Notes: generated from the sequence alone by a model not told the origin. 64,000 bases of DNA from an uncultured Porphyromonadaceae bacterium (GCA_947253625.1 CAMYAB010000006.1:1-64000), one strand, 5' to 3'; counted from the stretch's first letter, positions 1 to 8,800 are shown. Program-made: numbers and translations.

Positions 1-45
1 TCTTAGAGCCTAGGCATCCACCATGTGCCCTTATCTTGCTTTATC
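1..45 (-). rRNA. rrl: 23S ribosomal RNA, 5' end (partial)
   Basis: Read on the minus strand, the segment gives the conserved start of bacterial 23S rRNA, including AAGGGCACATGGTGGATGCC followed by TAGGCTC. The gene runs off the left edge, so only about 45 nt are present and the exact mature 5' end is approximate. No 16S 3' end (anti-Shine-Dalgarno region) and no Ile or Ala tRNA, which normally sit in the spacer of Bacteroidales rRNA operons, can be found upstream in the following 1.5 kb. Confidence 0.85.
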
Positions 46-743
46 TAGATCTTCTCCTTTCCTATCGAAAAGCCTCCCACTTTCTATCGCAGAACCACTT
101 CTCTACAAAAAAAAAGAAAACTGACAGATATCAACAAACCTATCCGCCCGACCTATGCGGGCAGACGATTATATTCGTAACTCATTATATGATATATATA
201 TACAGTATACTATTTCGTTATCGCTCGAGCTCAGAAAAAATCATATCACAAACACTCGCATATCCAAAGCCCCAACGCCACTAAAGGCCGGACCCCAAAC
301 ACACCAGTGCACCCACGCCAAATACACACATGCACATCCCCTCGGTCACCTCAACTACCCCACTCTCGCAGGGTAAGCAAAAAAGCACCAAAGGAAAAAC
401 AAACACGGCATACTTGATTCGGACATCATCACAATGTCAAAAACGAAAAGACAGCATCCAACGACACCGAACGCACCCAAACGATGCACACAAATGCCGT
501 AGAACCAAACTCTGATCTTCTATAAATATTACTCGCGTGGCGTAGCATCCTCCTCTAAAGCCCCGAAAGGCCAAGAGAAAACACTACATCATCTTTTGTC
601 TTTACTCTATTTCTAACGCTACCTCGGATCGTCCTATAAAAAAACAACCCGAAGTATCTTCTACTTTGCCAACATGTCTATGATCTCTTTTTCGTCCGAA
701 CCCGGCACCTCCATTGAGGTCACCTTTTCATCGGTTCGGACTG
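46..743 (-). other. Non-coding leader between a promoter and the 23S gene
   Basis: About 700 bp without a convincing gene on either strand. Short open frames are present, but they lack homology-like features and initiation context. The plus strand is rich in A and C in the 240-500 stretch. There is no tRNA T-arm/CCA signature and no 16S sequence. An inverted repeat (GTCCGAACC at 699-707 and GGTTCGGAC at 734-742) lies just downstream of the predicted minus-strand start site. The likeliest reading is a long 5' leader or spacer for the 23S transcript. Confidence 0.5.
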
Positions 744-775
744 CAAAGGTACACACAACTTTTCATTCCACCAAA
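744..775 (-). promoter_or_regulatory. Bacteroidetes-type promoter reading toward the 23S gene
   Basis: On the minus strand a -33 element TTTG (775-772) is separated by 20 nt from a perfect -7 element TACCTTTG (751-744). This fits the Bacteroidetes primary sigma consensus TTTG / TAnnTTTG. Transcription would start near 737 and run leftward into the 23S gene with a leader of about 690 nt. Confidence 0.65.
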
Positions 776-858
776 CACACAACCTTCCTAGAGCTCAAAA
801 CCGAAGGCAATCAGCTAAGAACTAGGCGAATAAAAAGGAGTTTCCGAATCAACATTTT

Positions 859-999
859 CCTTCTATCCGTCCAAACGGTCGCTTCTATCCGTGAAACCTT
901 TTGCTTCTATCCGCGAAAAGTTTCGCTTCTATCCGTGAAACTCAACGTCCCATGTAAGTAGTTGATTACCAACGCTCCCAAAAGGAGTTTTTTTAGTCC
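859..999 (+). repeat. 22-bp minisatellite element, copy A (BrickBuilt-like)
   Basis: Four units begin at 859, 881, 903 and 925, an exact 22-bp period. The core is GCTTCTATCCGTGAAA and the first unit is degenerate. The array is followed 37 bp after the last unit start by AAGTAGTTGATTACCAA (956-972) and then by TTTTAGTCC (991-999). The same layout recurs at 10.8 kb and 29.6 kb, and in decayed form at 20.7 and 54.7 kb. The architecture (degenerate head, tandem units, conserved tail) resembles the minisatellite-containing BrickBuilt MITE described in P. gingivalis; the match is by architecture only. Confidence 0.75.
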
Positions 1000-1007
1000 T
1001 ATTTGCC

Positions 1008-1410
1008 GATCTGTTTTGCGACCCCTGGCAGGGTCGGGAGGTGGTGGGGGGTGACCGCCTTTTACCGGGGGTCATCGTCGGGGCTTTCGCCCCTCCTCGA
1101 CCACCCGGCTATGAAAGCACGACCCCTAGCGGGGTCGGCAGACCCGTTTTTGTCGACCCTATTTTTCGTTTTGGAAGTATTGATGGAGTTCACCAATGGG
1201 TCAATAGTTTGGGGCACCAAACAGTCGGCAATATTGGGGTGGAGAAGTTGGGTCGGCAGCACCCCGCCAGGGGTGCCTCTTTCATAGCCCGGCGGTCGAG
1301 GGGCGAAGCCCCGAAGACCCCGGGTCCGCAAGCCCCCAAAATAAAAAAACGACCCCGCCAGGGGTCGCAAAGCAGGTCGATCTGTTTTGCGACCCCTAGC
1401 GGGGTCGTAT
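1008..1410. repeat. Cluster of GC-rich palindromes (REP-like)
   Basis: A 19-bp sequence, GATCTGTTTTGCGACCCCT, occurs directly at 1008-1026 and 1379-1397, bracketing the cluster. Several small hairpins of the type CGACCCC-TAGC-GGGGTCG lie between (about 1118, 1351 and 1390). The segment around 1068-1112 is an imperfect inverted copy of 1278-1315 (both contain CTTTCATAGCC on opposite strands). The stretch 1360-1397 is itself a long inverted repeat. No credible protein is encoded. It resembles repetitive extragenic palindromes or a composite non-autonomous element. Confidence 0.65.
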
Positions 1411-1446
1411 TTGAAGCTATGAGGGTGACAGAGTGCGGATATTTTG

Positions 1447-1454
1447 TATCTTTG
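1447..1454 (+). promoter_or_regulatory. Candidate -7 element for the M48 peptidase-nadK operon
   Basis: TATCTTTG matches the Bacteroidetes -7 consensus TAnnTTTG and lies 70 nt upstream of the chosen peptidase start. No clear -33 TTTG is visible at the expected spacing, so the call is tentative. Confidence 0.4.
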
Positions 1455-1523
1455 GTTTGTGGTGGATGGGCGCGACCAAATGTGGTATCTCGCTCACCAC
1501 CAATACGGAGCAAACAAAAACTG

Positions 1524-2441
1524 ATGAGAAGAAGTATTATTTTCCAACCCTTTATAGCACTACTGCTCTCCTGGTGCGTGGTGTCGTGTTCGTCGGTTCC
1601 TCTGAGTGGACGTCGACAAATGAATCTTGTCTCGGACAGTGAGGTCCTCGCCATGAGCAATCAGCAGTACCGAGAGTTCATCCGACAAGCCCCGATCAGT
1701 GGGAATATCCGCCAGACGGAGCGGGTTCGGACTGTTGGTCGTCGGATCGCTGCTGCGACGGAGCAGTACTTGATCCGCTGTGGCCTTGAAGCTGAGACCG
1801 GGAAGTTTTCGTGGGAATTTAATCTCATCAGAAGTGATCTCGCAAATGCTTGGTGTATGCCGGGGGGAAAGATCGTCGTGTACGAGGGTATTCTTCCCTT
1901 TTGCCAGACTGATGATGAGCTGGCCACTGTGCTGTCACACGAGGTGGCTCACGCACTGGCCAAGCATGCGAACGAACGCATGAGCCAACAACTCCTACAA
2001 CGCACAGGAGCCCAGGTATTGGGGCAGATATTGAGCGGAAGCAGCACGGGGGCCCAGATTGCCGGGAGTGTTGCCTACACGATTGGCACGAAGGTGCTTT
2101 TTGAGTTGCCGTACAGTCGTCAGCACGAGTTTGAAGCCGACAAGATCGGTCTGTATCTAATGGCCATGGCCGGGTACGACTGCAAGCAAGCCCCTACTTT
2201 TTGGCGTCGGATGGCGGGCAGTGAATCGGGGGGTGGCGGTGGCGACTTTTTGAGCACACACCCGGCAAGTGCCAAGCGTGTCGAAGCTATTTTGGAAGAG
2301 TTGCCGAAAGTGGAGCTCTTCATGCACGGTAGCAGTCAGGCGGCCCCCAACCCCGTTCCCGCACGCAATCGGTCCGTGACTACGGATCAAACGTCCCCGT
2401 CCGGGGCAAACCGAAAAGTACCTCTAAAGACTCACTACTGA
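1524..2441 (+). CDS. M48 family zinc metallopeptidase lipoprotein
   Basis: The predicted product is 305 residues, a periplasm-facing, membrane-anchored zinc endopeptidase of the M48 (Oma1/LoiP-like) family, probably acting in envelope protein quality control. An N-terminal signal with a lipobox ending in Cys22 (VVSC) is visible. The zinc motif HEVAH lies at 139-143, and the downstream ExxxD ligand motif is at 202-206 in HEFEAD. The open frame extends upstream to 1041, but that part runs through the GC palindrome cluster. The ATG at 1524 places the signal peptide at the N-terminus and follows a candidate promoter, so it was chosen. The stop is 7 nt before nadK, suggesting co-transcription. Family membership is secure; the substrate is unknown. 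Confidence 0.9.
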   Translation: MRRSIIFQPFIALLLSWCVVSCSSVPLSGRRQMNLVSDSEVLAMSNQQYREFIRQAPISGNIRQTERVRTVGRRIAAATEQYLIRCGLEAETGKFSWEFNLIRSDLANAWCMPGGKIVVYEGILPFCQTDDELATVLSHEVAHALAKHANERMSQQLLQRTGAQVLGQILSGSSTGAQIAGSVAYTIGTKVLFELPYSRQHEFEADKIGLYLMAMAGYDCKQAPTFWRRMAGSESGGGGGDFLSTHPASAKRVEAILEELPKVELFMHGSSQAAPNPVPARNRSVTTDQTSPSGANRKVPLKTHY

Positions 2442-2448
2442 TCCTCCA

Positions 2449-3339
2449 ATGATAATAGGTATCATAGGCTCCGTAAGCGAACAAGAGCCAACACAAGCAC
2501 TACTTGATCTGGCGACTACCATACTGGAGCCGAGGGATGGGGTTAGTATTCGGATAGAGCCTCGCTACTACAGCTATCTACATACGCAAGGCGTGTCGAT
2601 GGGAAATGCTCGCTCCGTGTCGGTGATGAGCGATGGTGCATGCGATCTCCTCATCAGTATTGGTGGTGATGGCACTTTTTTGAGAGCCGCCAAGCAAGCG
2701 GCAGGCACTGATGCCTCAGTACTGGGGGTAAATGCAGGGCGACTGGGTTTTTTGGCGACAACCCAGCCCGATGAGCTGAGAGAGTCTTGGCATGAGATCC
2801 TATGTGGTGAAGTTCTAAGCCATGAAGTGCGGCACCTCATCCATGCAACCATCTACGATGATTGCGGTAAAATCTGCTTGGAGGGTGAAGCTCTGAATGA
2901 AGTGGGGCTCATCCGTCGGGATATGGCCAGTATGATCTCGGTGCGAGCGCACATCAACGATGCTTTTGTGGCCACCTATGAGGGCGATGGTGTCCTAGTC
3001 GCCACGCCCACTGGCTCCACTGCCTATGCATTGAGTGCCAATGGCCCGATCATTCATCCGGAGTGTGAGGTGCTCTTGCTCTGCCCGATTGCTCCACATA
3101 TGCTCAACATGCGACCGCTCATCGTCCCCAACAGTGTACGGCTTGACCTAAGTGTCGAGAGCCGAAGTGGCACTTTTTTGCTCGCACTGGATGGGAAGAG
3201 TACTGCGCTATCCAACAAATCACGCATTTCACTTGAGACAAGCGAAAAGAGCGTGAAAGTGGCTCATATCCGAAAGCGCTATTCCTACTACTCCACCCTC
3301 CGAAACAAGCTCATGTGGGGCCAAGACGCAAGGCGGTAG
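2449..3339 (+). CDS. nadK: NAD kinase
   Basis: This cytosolic enzyme phosphorylates NAD+ to NADP+ using ATP or polyphosphate. The 296-residue length is typical of the family. The diagnostic motifs are in order: GGDGT at 72-76, the NE pair at 150-151, and the glycine-rich TPTGSTAYALSANGP at 187-200. The gene starts 7 nt after the M48 peptidase stop, so the two probably share a transcript. The 190 bp after its stop contain no convincing terminator. The assignment is secure. Confidence 0.96.
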   Translation: MIIGIIGSVSEQEPTQALLDLATTILEPRDGVSIRIEPRYYSYLHTQGVSMGNARSVSVMSDGACDLLISIGGDGTFLRAAKQAAGTDASVLGVNAGRLGFLATTQPDELRESWHEILCGEVLSHEVRHLIHATIYDDCGKICLEGEALNEVGLIRRDMASMISVRAHINDAFVATYEGDGVLVATPTGSTAYALSANGPIIHPECEVLLLCPIAPHMLNMRPLIVPNSVRLDLSVESRSGTFLLALDGKSTALSNKSRISLETSEKSVKVAHIRKRYSYYSTLRNKLMWGQDARR

Positions 3340-3532
3340 CCTTTTGAGTACGGACTACTTCTAGGGCAATCCTGGCAGAGCTTTTGCCCGAGTAGGTGAC
3401 AAAACCTACCACCAAGGTGTCATGGGCGACATTTTGTCAGAGGTTGGCACTTGTCCGCACTTGCTTGGCACAGAATTTCCATACTACTTGACAGCGAACT
3501 TATATAACCATAAATAATAAAGCAGATAAGTT

Positions 3533-3805
3533 ATGAACATCAAACCTCTAGCAGACAGGGTGCTTATCCTCCCTGCAGACGCTGAACAAAAGACAGCCTC
3601 AGGCATCATCATCCCAGACTCCGCCAAGGAGAAGCCACTACAAGGTATCGTAAAAGCAGTGGGACAAGGGACGAAAGATGAAGAAATGATCCTCAAGGAG
3701 GGTGACAAGGTCCTTTTTGGAAAATACTCCGGTACAGAGATTGAGCTCGAGGGTGAGAAGTACCTCATCATGAGACAAAGCGATGTCCTCGCAGTACTAG
3801 GCTAA
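3533..3805 (+). CDS. groS: GroES co-chaperonin (Hsp10)
   Basis: A 90-residue co-chaperonin that caps the GroEL cavity during ATP-driven folding of cytosolic proteins. It begins with the conserved MNIKPLADRVL, contains the mobile-loop region around residues 15-35 (SGIIIPDSAKEKP), and ends with a GroES-like sequence (MRQSDVLAVLG). groL follows after 44 nt, the usual bicistronic arrangement. No CIRCE inverted repeat is visible upstream, and no clear TAnnTTTG element was found in the 190-bp upstream gap, so its heat-shock control is not explained by sequence. Confidence 0.97.
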   Translation: MNIKPLADRVLILPADAEQKTASGIIIPDSAKEKPLQGIVKAVGQGTKDEEMILKEGDKVLFGKYSGTEIELEGEKYLIMRQSDVLAVLG

Positions 3806-3849
3806 TCAAACACACAACACAGCAACACACATAGAGACAGATATCAGAT

Positions 3850-5490
3850 ATGGCAAAACAGATAAAATTCAACACAGAGGCCCGCAATCTCCTCAAGAAT
3901 GGAGTGGACAAATTGGCTGATGCCGTAAAGACAACCCTCGGACCAAAAGGTCGCAACGTGATCTTGGATAAAAAGTTTGGAGCACCTCACATCACGAAGG
4001 ACGGTGTATCGGTAGCCAAAGAGATCGTACTGGAGGATGCCTTTGAAAACATGGGCGCTCAGCTCGTCAAGGAAGTGGCCTCAAAGACCAATGACGATGC
4101 CGGTGACGGTACGACGACTGCCACAGTCTTGGCACAGAGCATCATCGGTGTTGGGCTAAAGAACGTAGCCGCAGGTGCAAGCCCTATGGACCTCAAGAGA
4201 GGTATCGACAAAGCCGTAGCCGCAGTGGTGGAGGATCTCCGCAAACAAAGCACTGAGGTGGGGCAAGACCTAAAGAAGATCGAACACGTAGCCAAGATTT
4301 CAGCCAACGGTGACGAGGAGATCGGCAAGCTGATCGCAGAAGCCATGGGCAAGGTCAACAAAGAGGGTGTCATCACAGTAGAGGAAGCCAAGGGTATGGA
4401 AACCACTGTGGAGATCGTAGAGGGTATGCAGTTCGACAAGGGCTACATCTCTCCTTACTTTGTAACCAACACGGACAAGATGACCGTGGAGTTTGAAAAC
4501 CCATACATCCTCATCTTTGACAAAAAGATAAGTGCGCTGAAAGACTTCCTAAACATCCTGGAGCAAGTCGTCCAGACAAGTCGTCCACTGCTCATCATTG
4601 CCGAAGACATCGAGAGCGAGGCTCTAGCCACACTCGTAGTCAATCGTCTGCGTGGATCTCTGAAGATCGCCGCCGTAAAGGCCCCCGGATTTGGTGATCG
4701 TCGCAAAGCAATGCTTGAGGATATCGCTATCCTGACCGGTGGAACCGTCATCTCCGAGGAGACTGGGCTGAAACTCGAAAACGCAACTATGGACATGCTC
4801 GGAACGGCCGAAAAAGTCACGATCGACAAGGACAACACCACGATCGTCAACGGTGGTGGCGACAGCGAAGCCATCAAGAGCCGAGTACACCAGATCAAGA
4901 GCCAGATCGAGACGACCACCAGCGACTACGATCGCGAGAAATTGCAGGAGCGTCTTGCCAAGCTAGCGGGTGGTGTAGCCGTACTCTATGTAGGTGCACC
5001 CAGCGAGGTAGAGATGAAGGAGAAAAAAGACCGCGTAGAGGATGCCCTCAGTGCGACCCGCGCCGCAATCGAGGAGGGAACAGTCCCCGGAGGTGGTATA
5101 GCCTACATCCGCGCTACCCATGTCCTCGACAACCTGAAGGGAAGCACGCAGGATGAGCAGACAGGTATCGAGATCATCCACCGTGCCATAGAGGAGCCAC
5201 TTCGCCAGATCGTTGCCAACGCCGGCATGGAGGGTGCAGTGGTTGTCCAAAAAGTGCGTGAAGGCAAGGGTGCCTTTGGGTACAATGCCCGCACGGACTC
5301 CTACGAGGACCTCACAGAGGCAGGCGTGATCGACCCAACCAAGGTGGCACGTGTAGCCCTAGAAAATGCGGCCTCCATCGCCGGAATGTTCTTGACCACC
5401 GAGTGTGTCATCACGGACCTGCCGGAGGAGAAAAATGATGCCGCAGCGGCTGCTGCCGCAATGGGTGGCGGAATGGGTGGCATGATGTAA
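3850..5490 (+). CDS. groL: GroEL chaperonin (Hsp60)
   Basis: A 546-residue chaperonin forming the double-ring folding chamber with GroES. The N-terminal AKQIKFNTEAR, the ATP-site segment DGTTTATVLAQ near residue 87, and the glycine-methionine tail (GGGMGGMM) are all present. An alanine-rich stretch precedes the tail. It is second in the groES-groEL operon and is followed 35 bp later by a strong intrinsic terminator. Nothing unusual is seen in the protein. Confidence 0.98.
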   Translation: MAKQIKFNTEARNLLKNGVDKLADAVKTTLGPKGRNVILDKKFGAPHITKDGVSVAKEIVLEDAFENMGAQLVKEVASKTNDDAGDGTTTATVLAQSIIGVGLKNVAAGASPMDLKRGIDKAVAAVVEDLRKQSTEVGQDLKKIEHVAKISANGDEEIGKLIAEAMGKVNKEGVITVEEAKGMETTVEIVEGMQFDKGYISPYFVTNTDKMTVEFENPYILIFDKKISALKDFLNILEQVVQTSRPLLIIAEDIESEALATLVVNRLRGSLKIAAVKAPGFGDRRKAMLEDIAILTGGTVISEETGLKLENATMDMLGTAEKVTIDKDNTTIVNGGGDSEAIKSRVHQIKSQIETTTSDYDREKLQERLAKLAGGVAVLYVGAPSEVEMKEKKDRVEDALSATRAAIEEGTVPGGGIAYIRATHVLDNLKGSTQDEQTGIEIIHRAIEEPLRQIVANAGMEGAVVVQKVREGKGAFGYNARTDSYEDLTEAGVIDPTKVARVALENAASIAGMFLTTECVITDLPEEKNDAAAAAAAMGGGMGGMM

Positions 5491-5525
5491 TGCCCATCCA
5501 TATATAGCCAACCATTTAGCTAGAC

Positions 5526-5565
5526 AAAGGGGAGTGTGCCGAAAGTTTGGCACACTCCCCTTTTT
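5526..5565 (+). terminator. Intrinsic terminator of groES-groEL
   Basis: GGGGAGTGTGCC (5529-5540) and GGCACACTCCCC (5549-5560) form a perfect 12-bp stem with an 8-nt loop, followed by five T. It lies 35 bp after the groL stop. Confidence 0.9.
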
Positions 5566-5750
5566 GGTTTGTCCATCGGAGGCCGCATTTTTTTGAAGAA
5601 GAAAAGAGGCCGTAGTGGTCACTTTCTGTTTTTTTCAAAGGAGATAAACAGGCGGTCAGTCTCAGTCGGTTATGCTTATTTAACAGACAAAAAATCACCT
5701 TTAACCGCAATTGTGTTAACTCGCAATCAAAATCTTTGTAACTTGTGGAT

Positions 5751-7271
5751 ATGAAGAAACAGTCACTGTGGCTCATAGTAGGTGTGATGCTCGTTGCATT
5801 CGTAGGTCTCCTATACATGCAGGTGGGCTACATCAGTGTGGTGTATCAGTCACGCAATACACAGTTCGACAACTCTGTGGCCCGTGCACTGTACGAGGTG
5901 AACTCCAGCCTTGAGCGAGACGAGATGGCACGGCTGGTCAATGAAGAGCTGGGTATCCCCACGCCCATGGTCCAAGACCTGCTCAAAAACGAGAGCGCTC
6001 AAGGGACGAACACCCCGGGACCATTCCAGTACTTTCGTCCGCCACATGCGGGGCTACAAGTCCCGAAAGACATCGTCACAGAGCAGGATAGGATCACGGA
6101 GTTGTCCAAGCTGATGCAGGACGAATTGACCAACCGCTATCGGAGTATCCGTCAGATGGTCGTCCAGCTGGCACTCGAGGTGGTCAGGGATCGGTACAAC
6201 CTGCCACTCTACGAACGAATGACGACCCCACAACTGGAGGCTTACCTCTGTACCTATCTCCAAAAATCCGGTATCACCCTACCCTATATCTACGAGGTGA
6301 TTGGCAACGACAACCAAGTCTACTACAGCACAGGCAACGTCCCACGGGACAATAGCTATGCCGTCTATAGCCAGTCGCTATTTGGTGACGACCATCCCTC
6401 TCGCATGTACTACCTACGAGTCTACTTTCCCGGTAAGCGGCAGTACATCTCCAGCACCATCGACTTCTTGATCCCGAGTGTGATCTTTACGGCCCTGCTG
6501 TTCCTGACCTTTGCCTATAGTATTGCTAACCTTTTCAAGCAAAAAAGGCTTGAGGAGATGCGCAAGGACTTCATCAACAACATGACACACGAGCTAAAGA
6601 CCCCTGTCAGCTCCATACTGATCGGGACCTCCCTCCTCTATGACCAAGACCTCTACCTCGATGAGGAGAAGCGTCAGCGCACCCTGACCTCGATCACGGC
6701 AGAGGGCAACCGCCTCAACCTCCTGATCGAGAAAGTACTGCAAATGTCCTTCTTTGACGGGAGCGACAACCGCCTTGCTCTGAAGCTCACAGAGATAGAC
6801 ATGGAGGAGCTGGTGATCAATGTCACCAGTATCTCCAGCCTCAAGATCGAAAACGCCGACGGTGTCCTGGATGTCGACCTCAATGCGCAAGACACGATGG
6901 TCCTGGGAGATGAGATGCACCTGACCAATATCGTTTTCAACCTACTGGACAATGCGATGAAGTACCGGCGACCGGACGTGCCACCCATCATCCGGGTCGA
7001 GACCAACAGTGACAAAAACAACTTCATCCTCCGCATCAGTGACAATGGACAAGGGATCAAGCGCGAATACCTCAAAAAGATATTTGACCGCTTCTTCCGC
7101 GTTCCCACAGGAGACCAACACAATGTCAAAGGCTTTGGTCTAGGGCTTGCCTATGTGGCACGCATGGTACAAAGCCACAAAGGCACCATCAAGGCCGAAA
7201 GCAAGGTCGGTGTCGGCACAACATTTGAAATCAAAATACCACTATTAAAAGCAGAACATTATGGAAAATAA
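5751..7271 (+). CDS. rprX: Sensor histidine kinase, RprX-like
   Basis: The product is a 506-residue membrane sensor kinase. Two membrane segments (about 6-26 and 237-260) flank a periplasmic sensor domain of about 210 residues. A HisKA domain follows with the phospho-acceptor His280 in MTHELKTP, then the catalytic ATPase domain with N-box (FNLLDNAMKY), G1 box (DNGQGI), F box and G2 (GFGLGLAYV). A GTG at 5745 is possible, but the ATG at 5751 gives a normal start. The 3' end overlaps the response regulator by 11 nt. The partner's identity and gene order match RprX-RprY of Bacteroides fragilis. The signal sensed is not known from sequence. Confidence 0.85.
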   Translation: MKKQSLWLIVGVMLVAFVGLLYMQVGYISVVYQSRNTQFDNSVARALYEVNSSLERDEMARLVNEELGIPTPMVQDLLKNESAQGTNTPGPFQYFRPPHAGLQVPKDIVTEQDRITELSKLMQDELTNRYRSIRQMVVQLALEVVRDRYNLPLYERMTTPQLEAYLCTYLQKSGITLPYIYEVIGNDNQVYYSTGNVPRDNSYAVYSQSLFGDDHPSRMYYLRVYFPGKRQYISSTIDFLIPSVIFTALLFLTFAYSIANLFKQKRLEEMRKDFINNMTHELKTPVSSILIGTSLLYDQDLYLDEEKRQRTLTSITAEGNRLNLLIEKVLQMSFFDGSDNRLALKLTEIDMEELVINVTSISSLKIENADGVLDVDLNAQDTMVLGDEMHLTNIVFNLLDNAMKYRRPDVPPIIRVETNSDKNNFILRISDNGQGIKREYLKKIFDRFFRVPTGDQHNVKGFGLGLAYVARMVQSHKGTIKAESKVGVGTTFEIKIPLLKAEHYGK

Positions 7272-8001
7272 CGTAAAAGTATTCCTTTGCGAGGATGACG
7301 AAAATCTAGGACCACTACTGACCGAGTTTCTCAACGCCAAAGGCTATGTGACAGATCTATATCAGGATGGCCAGCAGGGCTATGAGGCTTTTTCCGCCAA
7401 CCCCACCAAGTGGGATATCTGTGTCCTCGACATCATGATGCCCCAAAAAGATGGGTTCGAGCTCGCCGAGGACATCCGTGGGATCAACCCCAATATGCCC
7501 ATCATATTCCTGACCGCACGTGTCCTCAACGAAGATGTGGAAAAAGGCTTCAAACTTGGTGCAGACGACTATCTCAAAAAGCCCTTCAATACCTCGGAGC
7601 TCACCATGCGTATCGATGCGGTACTTCGACGTGTGCAAAACAAAAAGTCCGCACCCGTACCCTTTTACAGCATCGGTGACTTTGTATTCGACACCCAGCG
7701 TCAGACTCTGACCTACAAGGATCATGAGCCGGTCAACCTCACCACCAAAGAAACGGAGCTACTGACCCTGCTCTGCCTATATGCCAATGAGCTACTGGAG
7801 CGCTCCTATGCTCTCAAGACCATCTGGGGCGAGGACACCTACTTCAATGCCAGATCCATGGATGTCTACATCACCAAGCTCCGCAAGCACTTGTCCTGCG
7901 ATGAGCGAGTAGAGATCCAAAACAAACACGGCAAAGGATACAAGCTCATTACACCCGGCGCCAACAGCCAACCGGATGCCGACAACACGGTTGTACTCTA
8001 G
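7261..8001 (+). CDS. rprY: OmpR-family response regulator, RprY-like
   Basis: A 246-residue DNA-binding regulator. The receiver domain has the acidic pair around residues 11-13 (EDD), phospho-acceptor Asp57 in VLDIMMP, Thr85 and the conserved lysine in DDYLKKPF. A C-terminal winged-helix domain (about 135-235) contains the recognition region near NARSMDVYITKLRKHL. The gene overlaps the upstream kinase, so the two form a cognate pair. In P. gingivalis the homologous RprY is known as an orphan regulator, whereas here the kinase is intact. A strong terminator follows. Confidence 0.9.
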   Translation: MENNVKVFLCEDDENLGPLLTEFLNAKGYVTDLYQDGQQGYEAFSANPTKWDICVLDIMMPQKDGFELAEDIRGINPNMPIIFLTARVLNEDVEKGFKLGADDYLKKPFNTSELTMRIDAVLRRVQNKKSAPVPFYSIGDFVFDTQRQTLTYKDHEPVNLTTKETELLTLLCLYANELLERSYALKTIWGEDTYFNARSMDVYITKLRKHLSCDERVEIQNKHGKGYKLITPGANSQPDADNTVVL

Positions 8002-8050
8002 AGCCCCATCCGGCATCCAGCTCCACACCATCCCCGACAGAGGGGAGTAC

Positions 8051-8090
8051 GATAAGGCCGAGCAAGGATCTCCTTGCTCGGCCTTATCTT
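8051..8090. terminator. Bidirectional terminator between convergent genes
   Basis: GATAAGGCCGAGCAAGGA and its exact complement form an 18-bp arm inverted repeat (8051-8088). Its plus-strand side runs into a T-rich tract. It lies between rprY (plus) and the TPR protein (minus) and can serve both. Confidence 0.85.
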
Positions 8091-8119
8091 TTTATTTACC
8101 TATGTACAATCTCAGGAGT

Positions 8120-8800
8120 TTAGTTCAGCGAGAGCTCCTCGATATTTTTATCGACCTCGGTTGCCAAAGGAGAGGCATAGTACTTATCCTTGATGGTCTT
8201 GAATGCCTCGAGGGCCTTTTCCTTTTGGCCGAGCTTTTGGTAAGCAAGGCCGGCCTTTTGCAAGAAAATAGGAGAGAGCAGGTCGTTGTCAGCTCGCTTG
8301 GCAGCGTCCTCAAAGTAGGAGATACCCTTCTCTATCTGTCCGGCATCCACATAGCAGTCACCGATCAGCCCATATATGGCCGGAGCGACCATGATGTCCT
8401 TGGCACTAAACTTCTCCAAGTGCTTGATGGCACTCTCCGTATTGCCTAGGTGGTAGTAGCAGATGCCGGCATAGGCCTGTGCCAAGTTGCCGGCACGGGT
8501 GCTCCCGTACTCCTTGATGATGTCCAAAAAGCCGACCACATCAGCTCCGTTGCCATCAAGTGCCAGCTGGAAAGAATCCATGGCAAAATAGCGCTCCGCC
8601 TGATAGATCGCCGCATCACCTGCTTTTTGGTGCGGGATGCTGTAGAGGTTTCGGTAGGCCAGGAAGGCGGCTACGAGGAGGAGGACCACTAGGACAGCGA
8701 TCCCGATCTTCTTACCATTGTTCTGGACGTACTGCACGCCCTTATTCAGTTGTTCGTCTGCCTGCTCCTGTATGTCAGGCGTAGTTTGCTTGTTGCTCAT
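8120..8800 (-). CDS. Single-pass membrane TPR protein (YfgM-like)
   Basis: The 226-residue product has a short hydrophilic N-terminus, one transmembrane segment at about 31-50 and a C-terminal domain of tetratricopeptide repeats (for example AQAYAGICYYHLGNTESAIKH and PIFLQKAGLAYQKLGQKEKA). This matches the YfgM-type ancillary proteins of the Sec translocon, in which the TPR domain faces the periplasm and binds translocated or chaperone-bound proteins. That role is inferred from architecture. The gene is monocistronic, with a candidate TACTTTTG promoter element 35 nt upstream. Confidence 0.75.
   Translation of the reverse strand: MSNKQTTPDIQEQADEQLNKGVQYVQNNGKKIGIAVLVVLLLVAAFLAYRNLYSIPHQKAGDAAIYQAERYFAMDSFQLALDGNGADVVGFLDIIKEYGSTRAGNLAQAYAGICYYHLGNTESAIKHLEKFSAKDIMVAPAIYGLIGDCYVDAGQIEKGISYFEDAAKRADNDLLSPIFLQKAGLAYQKLGQKEKALEAFKTIKDKYYASPLATEVDKNIEELSLN

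Noticed and set aside
46..743. tRNA genes in the 23S leader
   Set aside because: No T-arm, anticodon-arm or CCA-end pattern for Ile, Ala or other tRNAs was found on either strand.
36..961. Several small plus-strand open frames upstream of the 23S gene
   Set aside because: They overlap one another in different frames, have no recognisable domains, and lie in the leader between the promoter and 23S or within the repeat element.
1041..1523. N-terminal extension of the M48 peptidase
   Set aside because: The extra 161 codons translate the GC palindrome cluster and would place the lipoprotein signal in the middle of the protein.
3440..3532. Sigma-54 or CIRCE control of groES
   Set aside because: TTGGCAC sequences are present, but the spacing to a GC doublet does not fit sigma-54, and no CIRCE inverted repeat is visible.
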